Assembly: GCF_000179595.2 (NCBI RefSeq)
Contig: NZ_JH556658.1
Coordinates: 176,808 to 240,807, forward strand
Length of the DNA stretch: 64,000 nucleotides
Source of the DNA: Acetivibrio cellulolyticus CD2
Lineage (GTDB): Bacteria; Bacillota; Clostridia; Acetivibrionales; Acetivibrionaceae
Direction of reading: 5' to 3'
Below the pieces are notes generated by a model. That model had not been told where the DNA came from. It saw only the letters and a list, made by a program, of their open reading frames with translations, and made no database searches. This document shows positions 30,521 to 39,626 of this stretch, in pieces (position 1 is the stretch's first letter; every line of letters begins with the position of its first letter). The translations under genes were made by a program, and so were the position numbers.

Positions 30521-32149
30521 ATGGATTTCTTTGGCAAAGCAAAAATCTTTATTGCAGGTGCAATTTCGGCAACTTTAATAACTACTACGATAACAGCTTA
30601 TACTTCGACAATGAGGAAAAATATCACAGTTGATTATAGCAATATTAAGATTAATATTGACGGAGAGCAAATTGAGCCTAAGGATGGAAATGGCAATAGT
30701 GTTGAGCCGTTTATTTATGATGGAACTACATACCTGCCTGTAAGAGCTGTTAGTGAGTCACTCGGGAAATATGTTGATTGGGATGGTGATTCGAAAACTG
30801 TGTATATTTCATCAGTTCCGACTAAAATTAATAGAAATGAAAAAGAGCTTAATATGTGGGTTATGTACAATTCAGCATGGCCTGATGCAGATTTATTAGA
30901 AGTTGCTAAACCATATTTAGCAGCTAATCCTGATGTAGGATTGAATCTTACTGTTATAGATTGGGGGAGTGCATGGACTAAACTAACAGCTGCAGCAGTA
31001 TCAGGGGAAGGACCGGATATAACTCAGATTGGGACTACCTGGGTTGGAGCAATTTCTTACATGGATGTTTTGACAGACTTTTCAGGAAGAATAAAGGAAG
31101 ATGACTTCCTACCTCAGACATTGAGTACAGCCAGAATGGAAGGAAGCACACAAATGACTGCTGTACCTTGGTTTGTTGAAACAAGAGCATTGTTTTATAG
31201 AAAAGATGCATGTGAAAAGGCTGGAGTCGACCCGGCAAAGGATTTTGAAACATGGGACTCTTTCAAGGCGGCACTTAAAAAATTAAACAATGTCGTGATA
31301 GACGGTAAAAAATTATCCTCTCTTGGTATGCCTGGGAAAAATGACTGGAATGTTGTACACAACTTTGCACCATGGGTTTATGGTGCAGGAGGCAGTTTCT
31401 TAAATTCGGACTATAGCAAGTCAACTCTTAGCAGCCAGGAAACTTACGAAGGTATTAAGTTTTATTCTGAGTTGGCCACTGAAGGTTTAATGGACATGAG
31501 CGCACTTGAAAAGAATACATCAGATGTTGAAATGGAATTTGCAAATGGTGAATATGCAACTTCTATTATAGGGCCATGGAATATAAGTACTCTTGAAGAT
31601 AATAAAAAGAAATTTGAAGTTAACCCTGCTGAAGGAAGTGACCTTATAGATAAAGTTGGAGTTGCAATGCTTCCAGCTGGACCTAAAGAAAGATGTGGAT
31701 TTTTGGGAGGAAGTAATTTATCGGTTTTTAAGAGTTCAAAGTATCAGGCAGAAGCTATCGGTTTTGTCAAATACCTTACAGGAACAAAAGCACAAATTGA
31801 TTATTGTAAAAAAACAGGAAACCTTCCGACAGTTAAAGCAGCATATGAAGATCCATGGATAACAGAAAATAGTATGAGAAAAGTATTTAAACAACAAATG
31901 AGTTATACAAAGGCTTACCCTTCTTTACCTGAATGGGGACCAATAGAAACCTATATACAACAGGGTTTAAGTAAAGTTTGGGATAACGTTACGGAATACA
32001 ATGGGAATTATAGCGAAGAAAGAACCATGAAAGTATTAAAGGAGACTGATGAAACAATAAACATATTATTAAGTCAACCTTATGGTGATGCTGATATAGG
32101 AATTGATTATGATGATAGTGTAGAAATTGATAATGATAATTTACGCTGA
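30521..32149 (+). CDS. Stalk-domain fused solute-binding protein, copy 2
   Basis: A 542-residue paralogue of the preceding gene with the same order: uncleaved-looking signal anchor, stalk-like domain (FIYDGTTYLPVRAVSESLGK) and family 1 solute-binding domain (SAWTKLTAAAVSGEGPDIT). It differs by an acidic C-terminal tail (YDDSVEIDNDN). No transporter genes adjoin. The 168-base gap between the copies has no clear terminator, so both may share a transcript. Tandem duplication followed by divergence is the simplest origin. The ligand is unknown, perhaps oligosaccharides, given the setting. Confidence 0.85.
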   Translation: MDFFGKAKIFIAGAISATLITTTITAYTSTMRKNITVDYSNIKINIDGEQIEPKDGNGNSVEPFIYDGTTYLPVRAVSESLGKYVDWDGDSKTVYISSVPTKINRNEKELNMWVMYNSAWPDADLLEVAKPYLAANPDVGLNLTVIDWGSAWTKLTAAAVSGEGPDITQIGTTWVGAISYMDVLTDFSGRIKEDDFLPQTLSTARMEGSTQMTAVPWFVETRALFYRKDACEKAGVDPAKDFETWDSFKAALKKLNNVVIDGKKLSSLGMPGKNDWNVVHNFAPWVYGAGGSFLNSDYSKSTLSSQETYEGIKFYSELATEGLMDMSALEKNTSDVEMEFANGEYATSIIGPWNISTLEDNKKKFEVNPAEGSDLIDKVGVAMLPAGPKERCGFLGGSNLSVFKSSKYQAEAIGFVKYLTGTKAQIDYCKKTGNLPTVKAAYEDPWITENSMRKVFKQQMSYTKAYPSLPEWGPIETYIQQGLSKVWDNVTEYNGNYSEERTMKVLKETDETINILLSQPYGDADIGIDYDDSVEIDNDNLR

Positions 32150-32340
32150 CGATACTAATGTGATATTTGTTGGTGCAAAGCATAAGTTTTAAAGTTGACT
32201 GAATGGATTAATAGAATAAATATATTTGGCATTTAGTGTTATAGATAATTAGACCACTAAGTGCGAAACTTTTCTATAAACCAGCGATAAAGAAAACTAT
32301 GCAAAACTGATTATTTAAATTTTTTAAGGGGATAAAGAAT

Positions 32341-33309
32341 ATGAATGAAGCAAGTTCAAAGTTTGTAGACAATCTAGCCATTGATAAATTATTAAATGAA
32401 AAGTTGAAAAAGGTTAATCATTCGCCTAAGCATTCCTTGTTTGTTCCGGCAGAAGGCCTTTTCACAAAAAAAACGAACAGTCTGAATTTTGGTAGAGTAA
32501 ATTATATTAAAAACAGTAGTACCAATAAGAAGATTGAAATACCGTCGTTTGAAACTTCAACATATTATCATGAGAATAACATGATACATCTTTATTATCA
32601 TCCGGCACAAAATGCAAGATATAATATTTTATTTGTTCATGGGCTGTTTGATGACAATATGCTAAACTATGGTTATTTATTTAAACTACTTAATGATTTG
32701 AGGGTTAATGTTTATTTCATGACAATGCCTTATCACTTCGAAAGAAAACCAAAAGCAAGTTTATTTAGCGGAGAATATTTTTTCAGCGGAGATATTTTTA
32801 GAACACAAAATGCTTTTAAGCAAGCGGTATTAGATATTGAGGCATCCTTTCAATTTATAGAAAAAGAAAATGACCTTCCGAATATTTTGGTGGGATTTAG
32901 CATGGGTGGTTGCGTATCTTTACGAAATTATATTTTAAATAAACAGAAAACACCAACGTTTTTAATCAATCCGGTTACAGATTTATGTGAGGTGTTATGG
33001 GACTCACCTTTGTTTGTCACAATTGGAAGTGATCTTATAAATTCAGGCTTTGATATGAAGAAGTGTGAAAATATTTTTCTTGAAATGGATCCAAGTAAGA
33101 ATCTGGATAGTAATTTTAGCAATAGTAGAATAGCAATGGTTTATTCAAAGTTTGATCAGGTTATCGACGAAAAGAAGTATAAAAGATTTATTGACATGGC
33201 AGGCATAAAGAATGCCTTTGCTTATCATTCAGGACATCTGAATGTTTTGAGAGTACCTAAACTGGCTAAAGACATATACGATTTTGCTGAAGCATTATCT
33301 ATTCAATAA
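32341..33309 (+). CDS. Alpha/beta hydrolase (ABHD18/DUF2048-like)
   Basis: A 322-residue protein without signal peptide. The oxyanion segment is ILFVHGLFDDN and the nucleophile elbow is GFSMGGC. A C-terminal His lies in AYHSGHLNVLR, with an acid before it in YSKFDQVIDE. The middle segment PYHFERKPKASLFSGEYF resembles the ABHD18-like family. It is probably an esterase or thioesterase of unknown substrate. The ribosome site AAGGGG precedes ATG 32341, and it is monocistronic with its own terminator. Confidence 0.75.
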   Translation: MNEASSKFVDNLAIDKLLNEKLKKVNHSPKHSLFVPAEGLFTKKTNSLNFGRVNYIKNSSTNKKIEIPSFETSTYYHENNMIHLYYHPAQNARYNILFVHGLFDDNMLNYGYLFKLLNDLRVNVYFMTMPYHFERKPKASLFSGEYFFSGDIFRTQNAFKQAVLDIEASFQFIEKENDLPNILVGFSMGGCVSLRNYILNKQKTPTFLINPVTDLCEVLWDSPLFVTIGSDLINSGFDMKKCENIFLEMDPSKNLDSNFSNSRIAMVYSKFDQVIDEKKYKRFIDMAGIKNAFAYHSGHLNVLRVPKLAKDIYDFAEALSIQ

Positions 33310-33354
33310 GTTTTTGTAGCGCAAAAAATAAAAGAAATAAACAAGTTGATTTTG

Positions 33355-33376
33355 GGGGCGGATTCGCCCCTCTTTA
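33355..33376 (+). terminator. Intrinsic terminator
   Basis: GGGGCG GATT CGCCCC followed by TCTTTAAATTT, behind the alpha/beta hydrolase. Confidence 0.85.
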
Positions 33377-33434
33377 AATTTAACAATAAAATGAGAACAC
33401 ATAAAAACGAATATTAATATGGTTATGAGTTTGC

Positions 33435-35060
33435 TTACTTAAGAACATTTACGGTTATAGTTTTACTGCTTGTTGAACCAAATTCATTTCTAAGCTCCCA
33501 CCTGTAAGTGTATGTTCCTGGAACAGTTGCTTTAAATGTAACTCTCCTCGCTTGAGGACGGGGGGTTTTATCTACAAGATCAAACTTTGTATATTCTTTG
33601 CCGTTTTGGTATAAAATCAGTGAGGTTCCATTGTTACCACTCTTTAAATAAAAATGTATAGTGTATTGATTACCTACATGAACCTTGTAAAAATCCGAGC
33701 TTATACGGACTTCGCCAGGAACGCTGCTTGCTTTTTTTGTGACAGTAGTTGGGATTGGGGAAACTTTAGTAGATTTTACAGGTGTAGCAACTGCATTTGT
33801 ATTAATAGGTCTGGTAGCAGGTACAATACTATCAGAGGGTTCGAGTACAAGTATTGCAGATGTTTTTGTTGGTGTGCTGTCCACAGAAGGAGTAGATGTA
33901 ATTTCGGGTTCAACAGTATTTATAGCTTCTGCAATCAAATTATCAGATGTATTTTTTTGTGTGTCTGTAGCATTTTTGTTATAACTTGGTACGGGAGTGA
34001 CCTCAGTATTGTAAGCGGCTACTGGCTTATCGTTATTAATAACCAGCATACATCCCTGATATATTGCATAAAAGATTATTATACTGGTCACTGCGCAAGC
34101 TGCCACTATATATTTCATATTCGCATTCTTTTTTTGTATCCTATAACTTCCAAATTTGATTTGTTCACCAACTTTGCTGGTTTTACTGAGTTTAATGGTT
34201 AGAAATTCACCCTGAAGTGTAAAAAGAATTGCTTGATCATTGTTAACTTCAAGTATAACTCCAATATTTTCACTATAGTCATTTCTTAAGTTTACATTTT
34301 TTAAATAACTGCATAACAGCTTAAGATTATTCTTTAGAATCAAGGTGAGAGCTATAATGTATTTTTTATGTTTATAAAAGATTCGTTTATCTACCTTTAT
34401 ACTATCAGTAAAGTCTTCTAAAGAGAGAGTCTTATCTTTAGCAACTTTTTGGAAGAGATCATTATCATTATATAACTTCCTGGCGATTCTTACACATATT
34501 CCAATATTTTGCTTTTCATCAGGAGACAAATTAGGTAATTCGCCAAGTTTTATTCCATACTCCCATAGATTCATTTTGAATTGTGATATATCCTTTGTGG
34601 ATTCATAATTACAATAAAGGTAATATTTCTCTTCATCAATCTGGTCCAGAGTGTGATTAGTGTTTCCTTCTCTTATATAACTTAGCACCCATTCCTTTAT
34701 GATTTGTTCTGAAAATAAGAGAAAATCCTTATCTTTATCAGGATTAAACAAATCAATTGAATGATCAAAAGCATCCAATCCAATATCAAATTCAGGACTG
34801 TTTTTAGGAACTGTAGACTTGCCTAAAGAATGTGAAATTGTTTCTAAAATAAAACCTTTATGCCTATCTGTAAAATCCTTTCTTGCAATAGCATCACCTT
34901 GTTTTATCCTATCAATAGAATCTAAATATTCATTTCTGACAACCTTTTTTGTTCCAGGGAACTTTAAAAGATCACGTTTAGTAACCTTTTTATTTTTAAC
35001 AAATTCTAAAAGTTCCTCTCTGGAAAACTTCATTGTCTTAAAAAACTCTAAAATTTTCAT
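33435..35060 (-). CDS. Single-chain SigI-RsgI fusion: sigma factor plus membrane anti-sigma factor
   Basis: A 541-residue protein. Residues about 48-131 match SigI region 2 (SPEFDIGLDAFDHSIDLF, then FSEQIIKEWVLSYIR). Residues 166-256 match the SigI C-terminal domain (YGIKLGELPNLSPDEK; KVDKRIFYKHKKYIIA). After about ten residues, 264-305 match the RsgI N-terminal anti-sigma domain (IGVILEVNNDQAILFTLQGE). One TM helix (about 316-340), a Pro/Thr/Ser-rich linker and a C-terminal Ig-like domain (about 458-541) follow. In B. subtilis and C. thermocellum these are two proteins from neighbouring genes. The DINPS-type motif where RsgI cleaves itself is absent. The SigI recognition helix (usually VSRKTIERNRKYI) is altered. 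The start is ATG 35060 behind TTGGGGAG. Confidence 0.9.
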   Translation of the reverse strand: MKILEFFKTMKFSREELLEFVKNKKVTKRDLLKFPGTKKVVRNEYLDSIDRIKQGDAIARKDFTDRHKGFILETISHSLGKSTVPKNSPEFDIGLDAFDHSIDLFNPDKDKDFLLFSEQIIKEWVLSYIREGNTNHTLDQIDEEKYYLYCNYESTKDISQFKMNLWEYGIKLGELPNLSPDEKQNIGICVRIARKLYNDNDLFQKVAKDKTLSLEDFTDSIKVDKRIFYKHKKYIIALTLILKNNLKLLCSYLKNVNLRNDYSENIGVILEVNNDQAILFTLQGEFLTIKLSKTSKVGEQIKFGSYRIQKKNANMKYIVAACAVTSIIIFYAIYQGCMLVINNDKPVAAYNTEVTPVPSYNKNATDTQKNTSDNLIAEAINTVEPEITSTPSVDSTPTKTSAILVLEPSDSIVPATRPINTNAVATPVKSTKVSPIPTTVTKKASSVPGEVRISSDFYKVHVGNQYTIHFYLKSGNNGTSLILYQNGKEYTKFDLVDKTPRPQARRVTFKATVPGTYTYRWELRNEFGSTSSKTITVNVLK

Positions 35061-35232
35061 GATAATCGGCTCCCCAATAAGCAAAGTAAAATTAATTAAG
35101 AATATAAAACTTTACAGCTAATTATATCAGATTTTATTATGAAATAGAAATATATTTGTTTTTATTGCTTGAAAATCAAAGTCATGCAATTAATAGATAC
35201 AAAAATGGAGAATTTGTGAATCTAAAGAATAA

Positions 35233-35261
35233 TTGACTCTAAAAAAATAAATTATTAATAT
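35233..35261 (+). promoter_or_regulatory. Possible promoter for the GGDEF/HD-GYP gene
   Basis: TTGACT (35233-35238), 17-base spacer, TAATAT (35256-35261). The 262-base divergent gap shows no SigI-type CCCCC/CGWA promoter for the fusion gene. Confidence 0.4.
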
Positions 35262-35322
35262 TGAAATTTTGGATAATTTTGTGTAGACTTAGAGGTTGAA
35301 AATGGATTTTTGAGGTGATTTG

Positions 35323-36927
35323 ATGTATAGTAAGTTTGACAGCAAATTAGTTAAAAGCTTTAAATCTAATTTGCCTACGTTAGCGTATTTGATTAGTTTT
35401 GCTATTTTAATAATTCTTACGGCCAGGGAATGCAAAGTTTTCAATCTGTTTATTATTTTGATTACTATTTTTTCTGCTTTGATGCTTGCAGCTAAGTTTT
35501 TAACAAATAATTGGTATATAAAGCGTTTATTAAGTGTAGTGGCTTTTGTTGTATATATCGCAATTGTTAAAACGAATTCAATGGAGTATATTTTTAAATT
35601 TATAACAAACAAGTGGAGTTTTATAGTGATCGTATATGTTCTACTTTTAGATGATTGGATTATTCCGCTTATTGTAGGATTGTATCCAGCATTAAGGCTT
35701 GCCTTATTGATTCCAGAAGTGATTGAAGGAAACAGCAAATATGCATTGGCACAAGTAATCGGAAATGTAAATGGACAATTGGCATACACTGTTTCTACTG
35801 TAATTATATACCGGATGTTTTCAAAGCTGATTGTTGAGAGAAATCGATATCGTAATTTGAGTATTAATGATTCGCTCACGGGAATGGTGAATTTTTCTCA
35901 TACAATAGAAATGGCTAAGAAAATGCTTCAAAAAGGCAATATTTCAATTCTATTGACTGATATGGACAGGTTTAAACAGGTGAATGAAACATATGGGCAT
36001 ATTGCTGGTAATAAGGTGTTAATTGAAGTAGCAAAACTTTTGAAAAAGGAAGTAGAGGGGTTTGAAAGCATTATTGGAAGACTTGGTGGAGATGAATTCA
36101 TTATAGTATTAAGAAATGATGGAAGTCAGGAAATTTTGAATTTGGGAAAAAGGCTTCAGGAAATTATGGCGGATAAGGTTTTTGTTATAGACCCTGAAAT
36201 AGACCCTATAAGTCTTTCATTCTCTGTTGGCCAGGCCAATTCAACATCAATGGAGGATGATGTCGAAAAGCTCCTTAATAAAGCAGATATTAACATGTAT
36301 TATAACAAGTATAAAAACCACAGGTTAAATATTTTTATAAATAAAGATACTCCAAAACTTTGCAAGGAAGGGTATGAACTTTTAAATGTCCTTGCAGAAA
36401 AGGATATGTACACTTATGTACATTCTGGATATACTGCTCAATATGCAGCTGCGCTTGCCAGAGAACTGGGGTATTCGGAAGATAAGGTAAACTCACTTTA
36501 TACTGCCGGATGGCTTCATGATATAGGGAAAGTACTGATTTCAAATGATATAGTAAGAAAGTGCGGTTCATTAACAGATGAGGAATATATTTTTATTAAG
36601 AATCATGTTAATTATGGAATCAGTATTTTGAATGACTTGGAGCTTTCTAAAGAAACACTTAATTGTGTTCAATATCATCATGAATTTTGGGATGGTTCAG
36701 GCTATCCGCAAGGGCTTGAGGGAGAAAATATTCCTCCCGAAGCGAGAATTTTGCAAATTGCCGATTCTTATTCTGCAATGATAATTAAAAGAGTATACAG
36801 AAAGACATTTACACCAGAGGAAGCTCTTGAAGAAATAACCAAAAATAAAGGTAAACAGTTTGATCCGGAGTATGTTAATGTATTTGAAGGTTTTATTAAA
36901 AGCAGTATGGGCATGGAACTTGCCTAA
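35323..36927 (+). CDS. Membrane GGDEF plus HD-GYP cyclic-di-GMP protein
   Basis: A 534-residue protein. It has about five N-terminal membrane helices, then a GGDEF domain with an intact active site (GRLGGDEFIIV, near residue 254), then an HD-GYP phosphodiesterase domain (GWLHDIGKVLI near 397; YHHEFWDGSGYPQGL near 458). Both catalytic motifs look complete, so the protein may make and break cyclic-di-GMP, with one half acting as regulator. Start ATG 35323 lies behind GAGGTG. It is divergent from the SigI-RsgI fusion. A terminator overlaps its stop codon. Confidence 0.9.
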   Translation: MYSKFDSKLVKSFKSNLPTLAYLISFAILIILTARECKVFNLFIILITIFSALMLAAKFLTNNWYIKRLLSVVAFVVYIAIVKTNSMEYIFKFITNKWSFIVIVYVLLLDDWIIPLIVGLYPALRLALLIPEVIEGNSKYALAQVIGNVNGQLAYTVSTVIIYRMFSKLIVERNRYRNLSINDSLTGMVNFSHTIEMAKKMLQKGNISILLTDMDRFKQVNETYGHIAGNKVLIEVAKLLKKEVEGFESIIGRLGGDEFIIVLRNDGSQEILNLGKRLQEIMADKVFVIDPEIDPISLSFSVGQANSTSMEDDVEKLLNKADINMYYNKYKNHRLNIFINKDTPKLCKEGYELLNVLAEKDMYTYVHSGYTAQYAAALARELGYSEDKVNSLYTAGWLHDIGKVLISNDIVRKCGSLTDEEYIFIKNHVNYGISILNDLELSKETLNCVQYHHEFWDGSGYPQGLEGENIPPEARILQIADSYSAMIIKRVYRKTFTPEEALEEITKNKGKQFDPEYVNVFEGFIKSSMGMELA

Positions 36928-36957
36928 GAACTGCAAATTCACTTTAGGCCTCTTTTT
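36922..36957 (+). terminator. Terminator overlapping the GGDEF/HD-GYP stop codon
   Basis: GCCTAA (36922-36927, including the stop codon) pairs with TTAGGC (36944-36949), followed by CTCTTTTTT. It partly insulates the protease gene 29 bases downstream. Confidence 0.7.
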
Positions 36958-36985
36958 TGAGTTGTTTTTTGGGAGGGAAAATATT

Positions 36986-38884
36986 ATGAAAAGCCATGTA
37001 AAGTCGGCGATGGTTCTTTTTGGTGCACTGTTTATAATATATTTTCAGCAAATGTTAGTTGTTGCTGCACCTCATAATGGAGAGGTCTATTCATTAAAAC
37101 AGCCTGACAACTCTTATGTACAGGTTAAAGTATATGGTGATGAGTTTTATCAGAGAATTGAAAGCATTGATGGTTATACTTTGGTGCGTGACTCGGATAC
37201 AAACTGGATATGCTATGCGGAGGTTAACAAAGGTCAGAATGATTTTGTTTCCACAGGGATTAAATATTCAAAAGATGAAAATAAAGAACAGCAGGTAGAA
37301 GTAAAAAGAAAACTAACAAAAGGTCAAAAACTTAATAGAAAAGTAATTGAAAATAAGGCTGATAAAGCTAAAAGAATATTTTTTTCACAAGGTTTCTCTC
37401 AGCAAAACAATATAAGTTTATGCTCGGAAAATAATTTATTGCAGGTTCAACAGACAGAAGAAGGTACAAAAATTCTAGGATTAACTCTTCTAATTAAATT
37501 TTCTGATAAGGACACTGATATAGCCAAGCAAAATGTTTCTGATATGATAAATAAAGTTGGCTATGATGGTTATGGCAATAATGGATCAGTAAGAGATTAT
37601 TTTTATGATGTTTCAGGTGGAGAAGTTATCTATAATAATTATGTTACAGACTTTTATGTTGCAAAAAAACCGAAGTCATATTACGAGGATACCGATATAG
37701 AAGTAGGGGTGAGGGCAAATGAGTTAATTCAAGAAGCATTGCAGGATCTTGAGTCAAAAGGGTTTGATTTTTCTATACTATCTACAAATAGTAATAAAAT
37801 AGTCCTGGCTCTTAATGTATTATATGCAGGCAGCCCTGATACGGGATGGGGAAAAGGGCTCTGGCCGCATTCTGGATGCTTGGACGAAACCTTTACTGCT
37901 GATGACGTAAAGATATCAGCTTACCAGATAGCTCCATTAGAGAAAAGTCTCAATATTACCACATATATTCATGAAAATGGGCATATGCTTTTTGGATGGC
38001 CGGATTTGTATGATTATGATTCTGATTCAAAAGGAGCGGGTTTATATTCTGTGATGTCTTATTCATATGGTGCAAATCCTGTACCACCAGATCCTTATTT
38101 AAGAAGCATATGTTGTGGATGGGGGAAAGTAACGACGCTGAATGATTTACCGGATAAAACTACAGTTTCTGTAAAGGCAGGGTCGTTAGAAGTGTTCAAA
38201 TTTGATGGACCTAATCCGGAAGAGTATTTTTTGATTGAGAACATTAGTAAAACCGGAAGATGGGCTAAGATTCCCGATGAGGGGTTAATTATATGGCACA
38301 TTGATGAGAATGGAAGTAATAATTGGCAGGATATGACCTATGAAAAACATTATATGGTTTCTGTTGAACAGGCAGATGGAGAATTTGATTTAGAGGGGAA
38401 TATTAATTACGGAGATAGTAGTGATTTGTTTGATGGTTCTAACTATACTGCCTTTAATGATACAACAAGCCCGAGTTCTAAATTGTGGGATGGACAGTCA
38501 TCAGGATTGAACATAACCAATATAAGTATTGCGGGAGATACTATGACATTTACAATTAATAACTCCAATAGTTCGAAAACAACAGCTACAGCAACGCCTA
38601 CACCAATACCTACAGCAACGCCTACACCAATACCTACACCAACACAAGATTTATCCCCAACACCTACAATAATCATAGGCGATGTAAATGGTGATAATTC
38701 AGTTAATTCCTTGGATTTTGCTTATACAAGGATGTATCTGCTAGGTATAAGCAGTGCTTTTCCAAGTAAAAATGGGATAATAGCGGCTGATGTTAATGCT
38801 GATAGCTCAATCAATTCAATTGATTTTGCCTATATTAGACAGTATTTACTTGGTTATATAGATAAATTTCCAGCTATTCCTTAG
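36986..38884 (+). CDS. M6-family metalloprotease with C-terminal dockerin
   Basis: A 632-residue secreted protein (signal peptide to about residue 28). The M6/immune-inhibitor-A zinc motif HENGHMLFGWPD (329-340) matches HExxHxxGxxD. A Thr/Pro linker with a duplicated 24-base unit follows. The C-terminus is a two-repeat dockerin (DVNGDNSVNSLDFAYTRMY; DVNADSSINSIDFAYIRQY), about residues 565-632. It would be carried on a cohesin scaffold, which puts a protease into the cellulosome. Start ATG 36986 has GGGAGGG eight bases upstream; the frame is open further up but lacks a site. It overlaps the convergent gene by 11 bases. Confidence 0.92.
   Translation: MKSHVKSAMVLFGALFIIYFQQMLVVAAPHNGEVYSLKQPDNSYVQVKVYGDEFYQRIESIDGYTLVRDSDTNWICYAEVNKGQNDFVSTGIKYSKDENKEQQVEVKRKLTKGQKLNRKVIENKADKAKRIFFSQGFSQQNNISLCSENNLLQVQQTEEGTKILGLTLLIKFSDKDTDIAKQNVSDMINKVGYDGYGNNGSVRDYFYDVSGGEVIYNNYVTDFYVAKKPKSYYEDTDIEVGVRANELIQEALQDLESKGFDFSILSTNSNKIVLALNVLYAGSPDTGWGKGLWPHSGCLDETFTADDVKISAYQIAPLEKSLNITTYIHENGHMLFGWPDLYDYDSDSKGAGLYSVMSYSYGANPVPPDPYLRSICCGWGKVTTLNDLPDKTTVSVKAGSLEVFKFDGPNPEEYFLIENISKTGRWAKIPDEGLIIWHIDENGSNNWQDMTYEKHYMVSVEQADGEFDLEGNINYGDSSDLFDGSNYTAFNDTTSPSSKLWDGQSSGLNITNISIAGDTMTFTINNSNSSKTTATATPTPIPTATPTPIPTPTQDLSPTPTIIIGDVNGDNSVNSLDFAYTRMYLLGISSAFPSKNGIIAADVNADSSINSIDFAYIRQYLLGYIDKFPAIP
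38587..38634 (+). repeat. Tandem 24-base repeat in the dockerin linker
   Basis: Two exact copies of a 24-base unit encoding TATPTPIP, within the Thr/Pro linker of the M6 protease. Likely to vary in copy number by slippage. Confidence 0.85.
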
Positions 38885-39626
38885 TTTGCAACTGCTTTTC
38901 AGTTAGAAAGTTCCAATATCTTGCGGGCAAATTGCGTTTTTGAAGTTTGGGATTTATCCTCTCTTTGATACATATATTTGTAAAGTAGTTTTTCCAAAGA
39001 TCCTCATAATTATCGTTGCTTTCAGAATCAGATAGCTGAGATTCGTTGGCAAGGTCTATAAAGATACAATCATTTTTATCAAACACTGCAGCATAGTTTC
39101 TTTTTATATCGTGAATTATCCAGTTCTGGTCTGAAAATCTCCTGGTAAAATGGCCTGATATCAAAGTCGTAATATTATGATCAGGAGTGTATTGAGCATA
39201 ATAGACATTGTTTTCAAGCTGTTTGAATCTCAAAATACCAAGTATCAGATGGCTTTCACGCGTTACTTTTCTTGCGGCGGAATGGACAGGCAAAACTCTG
39301 TCATCAGAAAGATGAAGGTCTACTTGTCGGCCTTCCTTATATCCAAGCCTGATATAATTAAGAATTTGAACCTCAATATCGTTTAACTCTGATAAATAGG
39401 CATGATAGACATTTTTTAAGGCCTGGTAAGAGATTTTTTCGCGAATACTGTTGTAAACCTTCGATGCCTTTTCAGCATCAGTAGTAATATGTACATTAGT
39501 ATCCAGCAAACTCTGCTGAATGCATGTTGATGAAAAAATGTGGGCAGGTATTTCGTGTCTGTAATATGCTTCATATATTGCTGTAAGAAGACCTTCAAAT
39601 GTGCTGTCATAAAAGTAATTGATCAT
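38874..39626 (-). CDS. Putative DNA metabolism protein (TIGR03915-like), partner of a radical-SAM repair protein
   Basis: A 250-residue protein. Its C-terminal part (NWIIHDIKRNYAAVFDKN; RNLPARYWNFLTEKQ) and its pairing with the upstream gene fit the TIGR03915 family, which always neighbours the radical-SAM DNA modification/repair family TIGR03916. Its start shares one base with the partner's stop (TAATG), so translation is coupled. The exact chemistry is unknown. An N-terminal DUF4130-like fold related to uracil-DNA-glycosylase partners is likely. It is under the SOS-type promoter at 40958-40997. Its 3' end overlaps the convergent M6 protease gene. Confidence 0.8.
   Translation of the reverse strand: MINYFYDSTFEGLLTAIYEAYYRHEIPAHIFSSTCIQQSLLDTNVHITTDAEKASKVYNSIREKISYQALKNVYHAYLSELNDIEVQILNYIRLGYKEGRQVDLHLSDDRVLPVHSAARKVTRESHLILGILRFKQLENNVYYAQYTPDHNITTLISGHFTRRFSDQNWIIHDIKRNYAAVFDKNDCIFIDLANESQLSDSESNDNYEDLWKNYFTNICIKERINPKLQKRNLPARYWNFLTEKQLQTKE

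Noticed and set aside
33654-34202. 182-codon plus-strand frame opposite the SigI-RsgI fusion gene
   Set aside because: Cys/Tyr/Arg-rich nonsense composition, antisense to the linker-coding region, no ribosome site.
35061-35322. SigI-type promoter (CCCCC / CGWA) before the SigI-RsgI fusion
   Set aside because: No CCCCC-like element on the minus strand of the gap.
35289-35879. 196-codon minus-strand frame opposite the GGDEF/HD-GYP gene
   Set aside because: Mirror of the membrane-helix codons of a real gene; no ribosome site and no family signal.
38587-38634. CRISPR-like repeat
   Set aside because: Two direct 24-base copies without spacers, in frame inside a Thr/Pro linker; no cas genes in the window.
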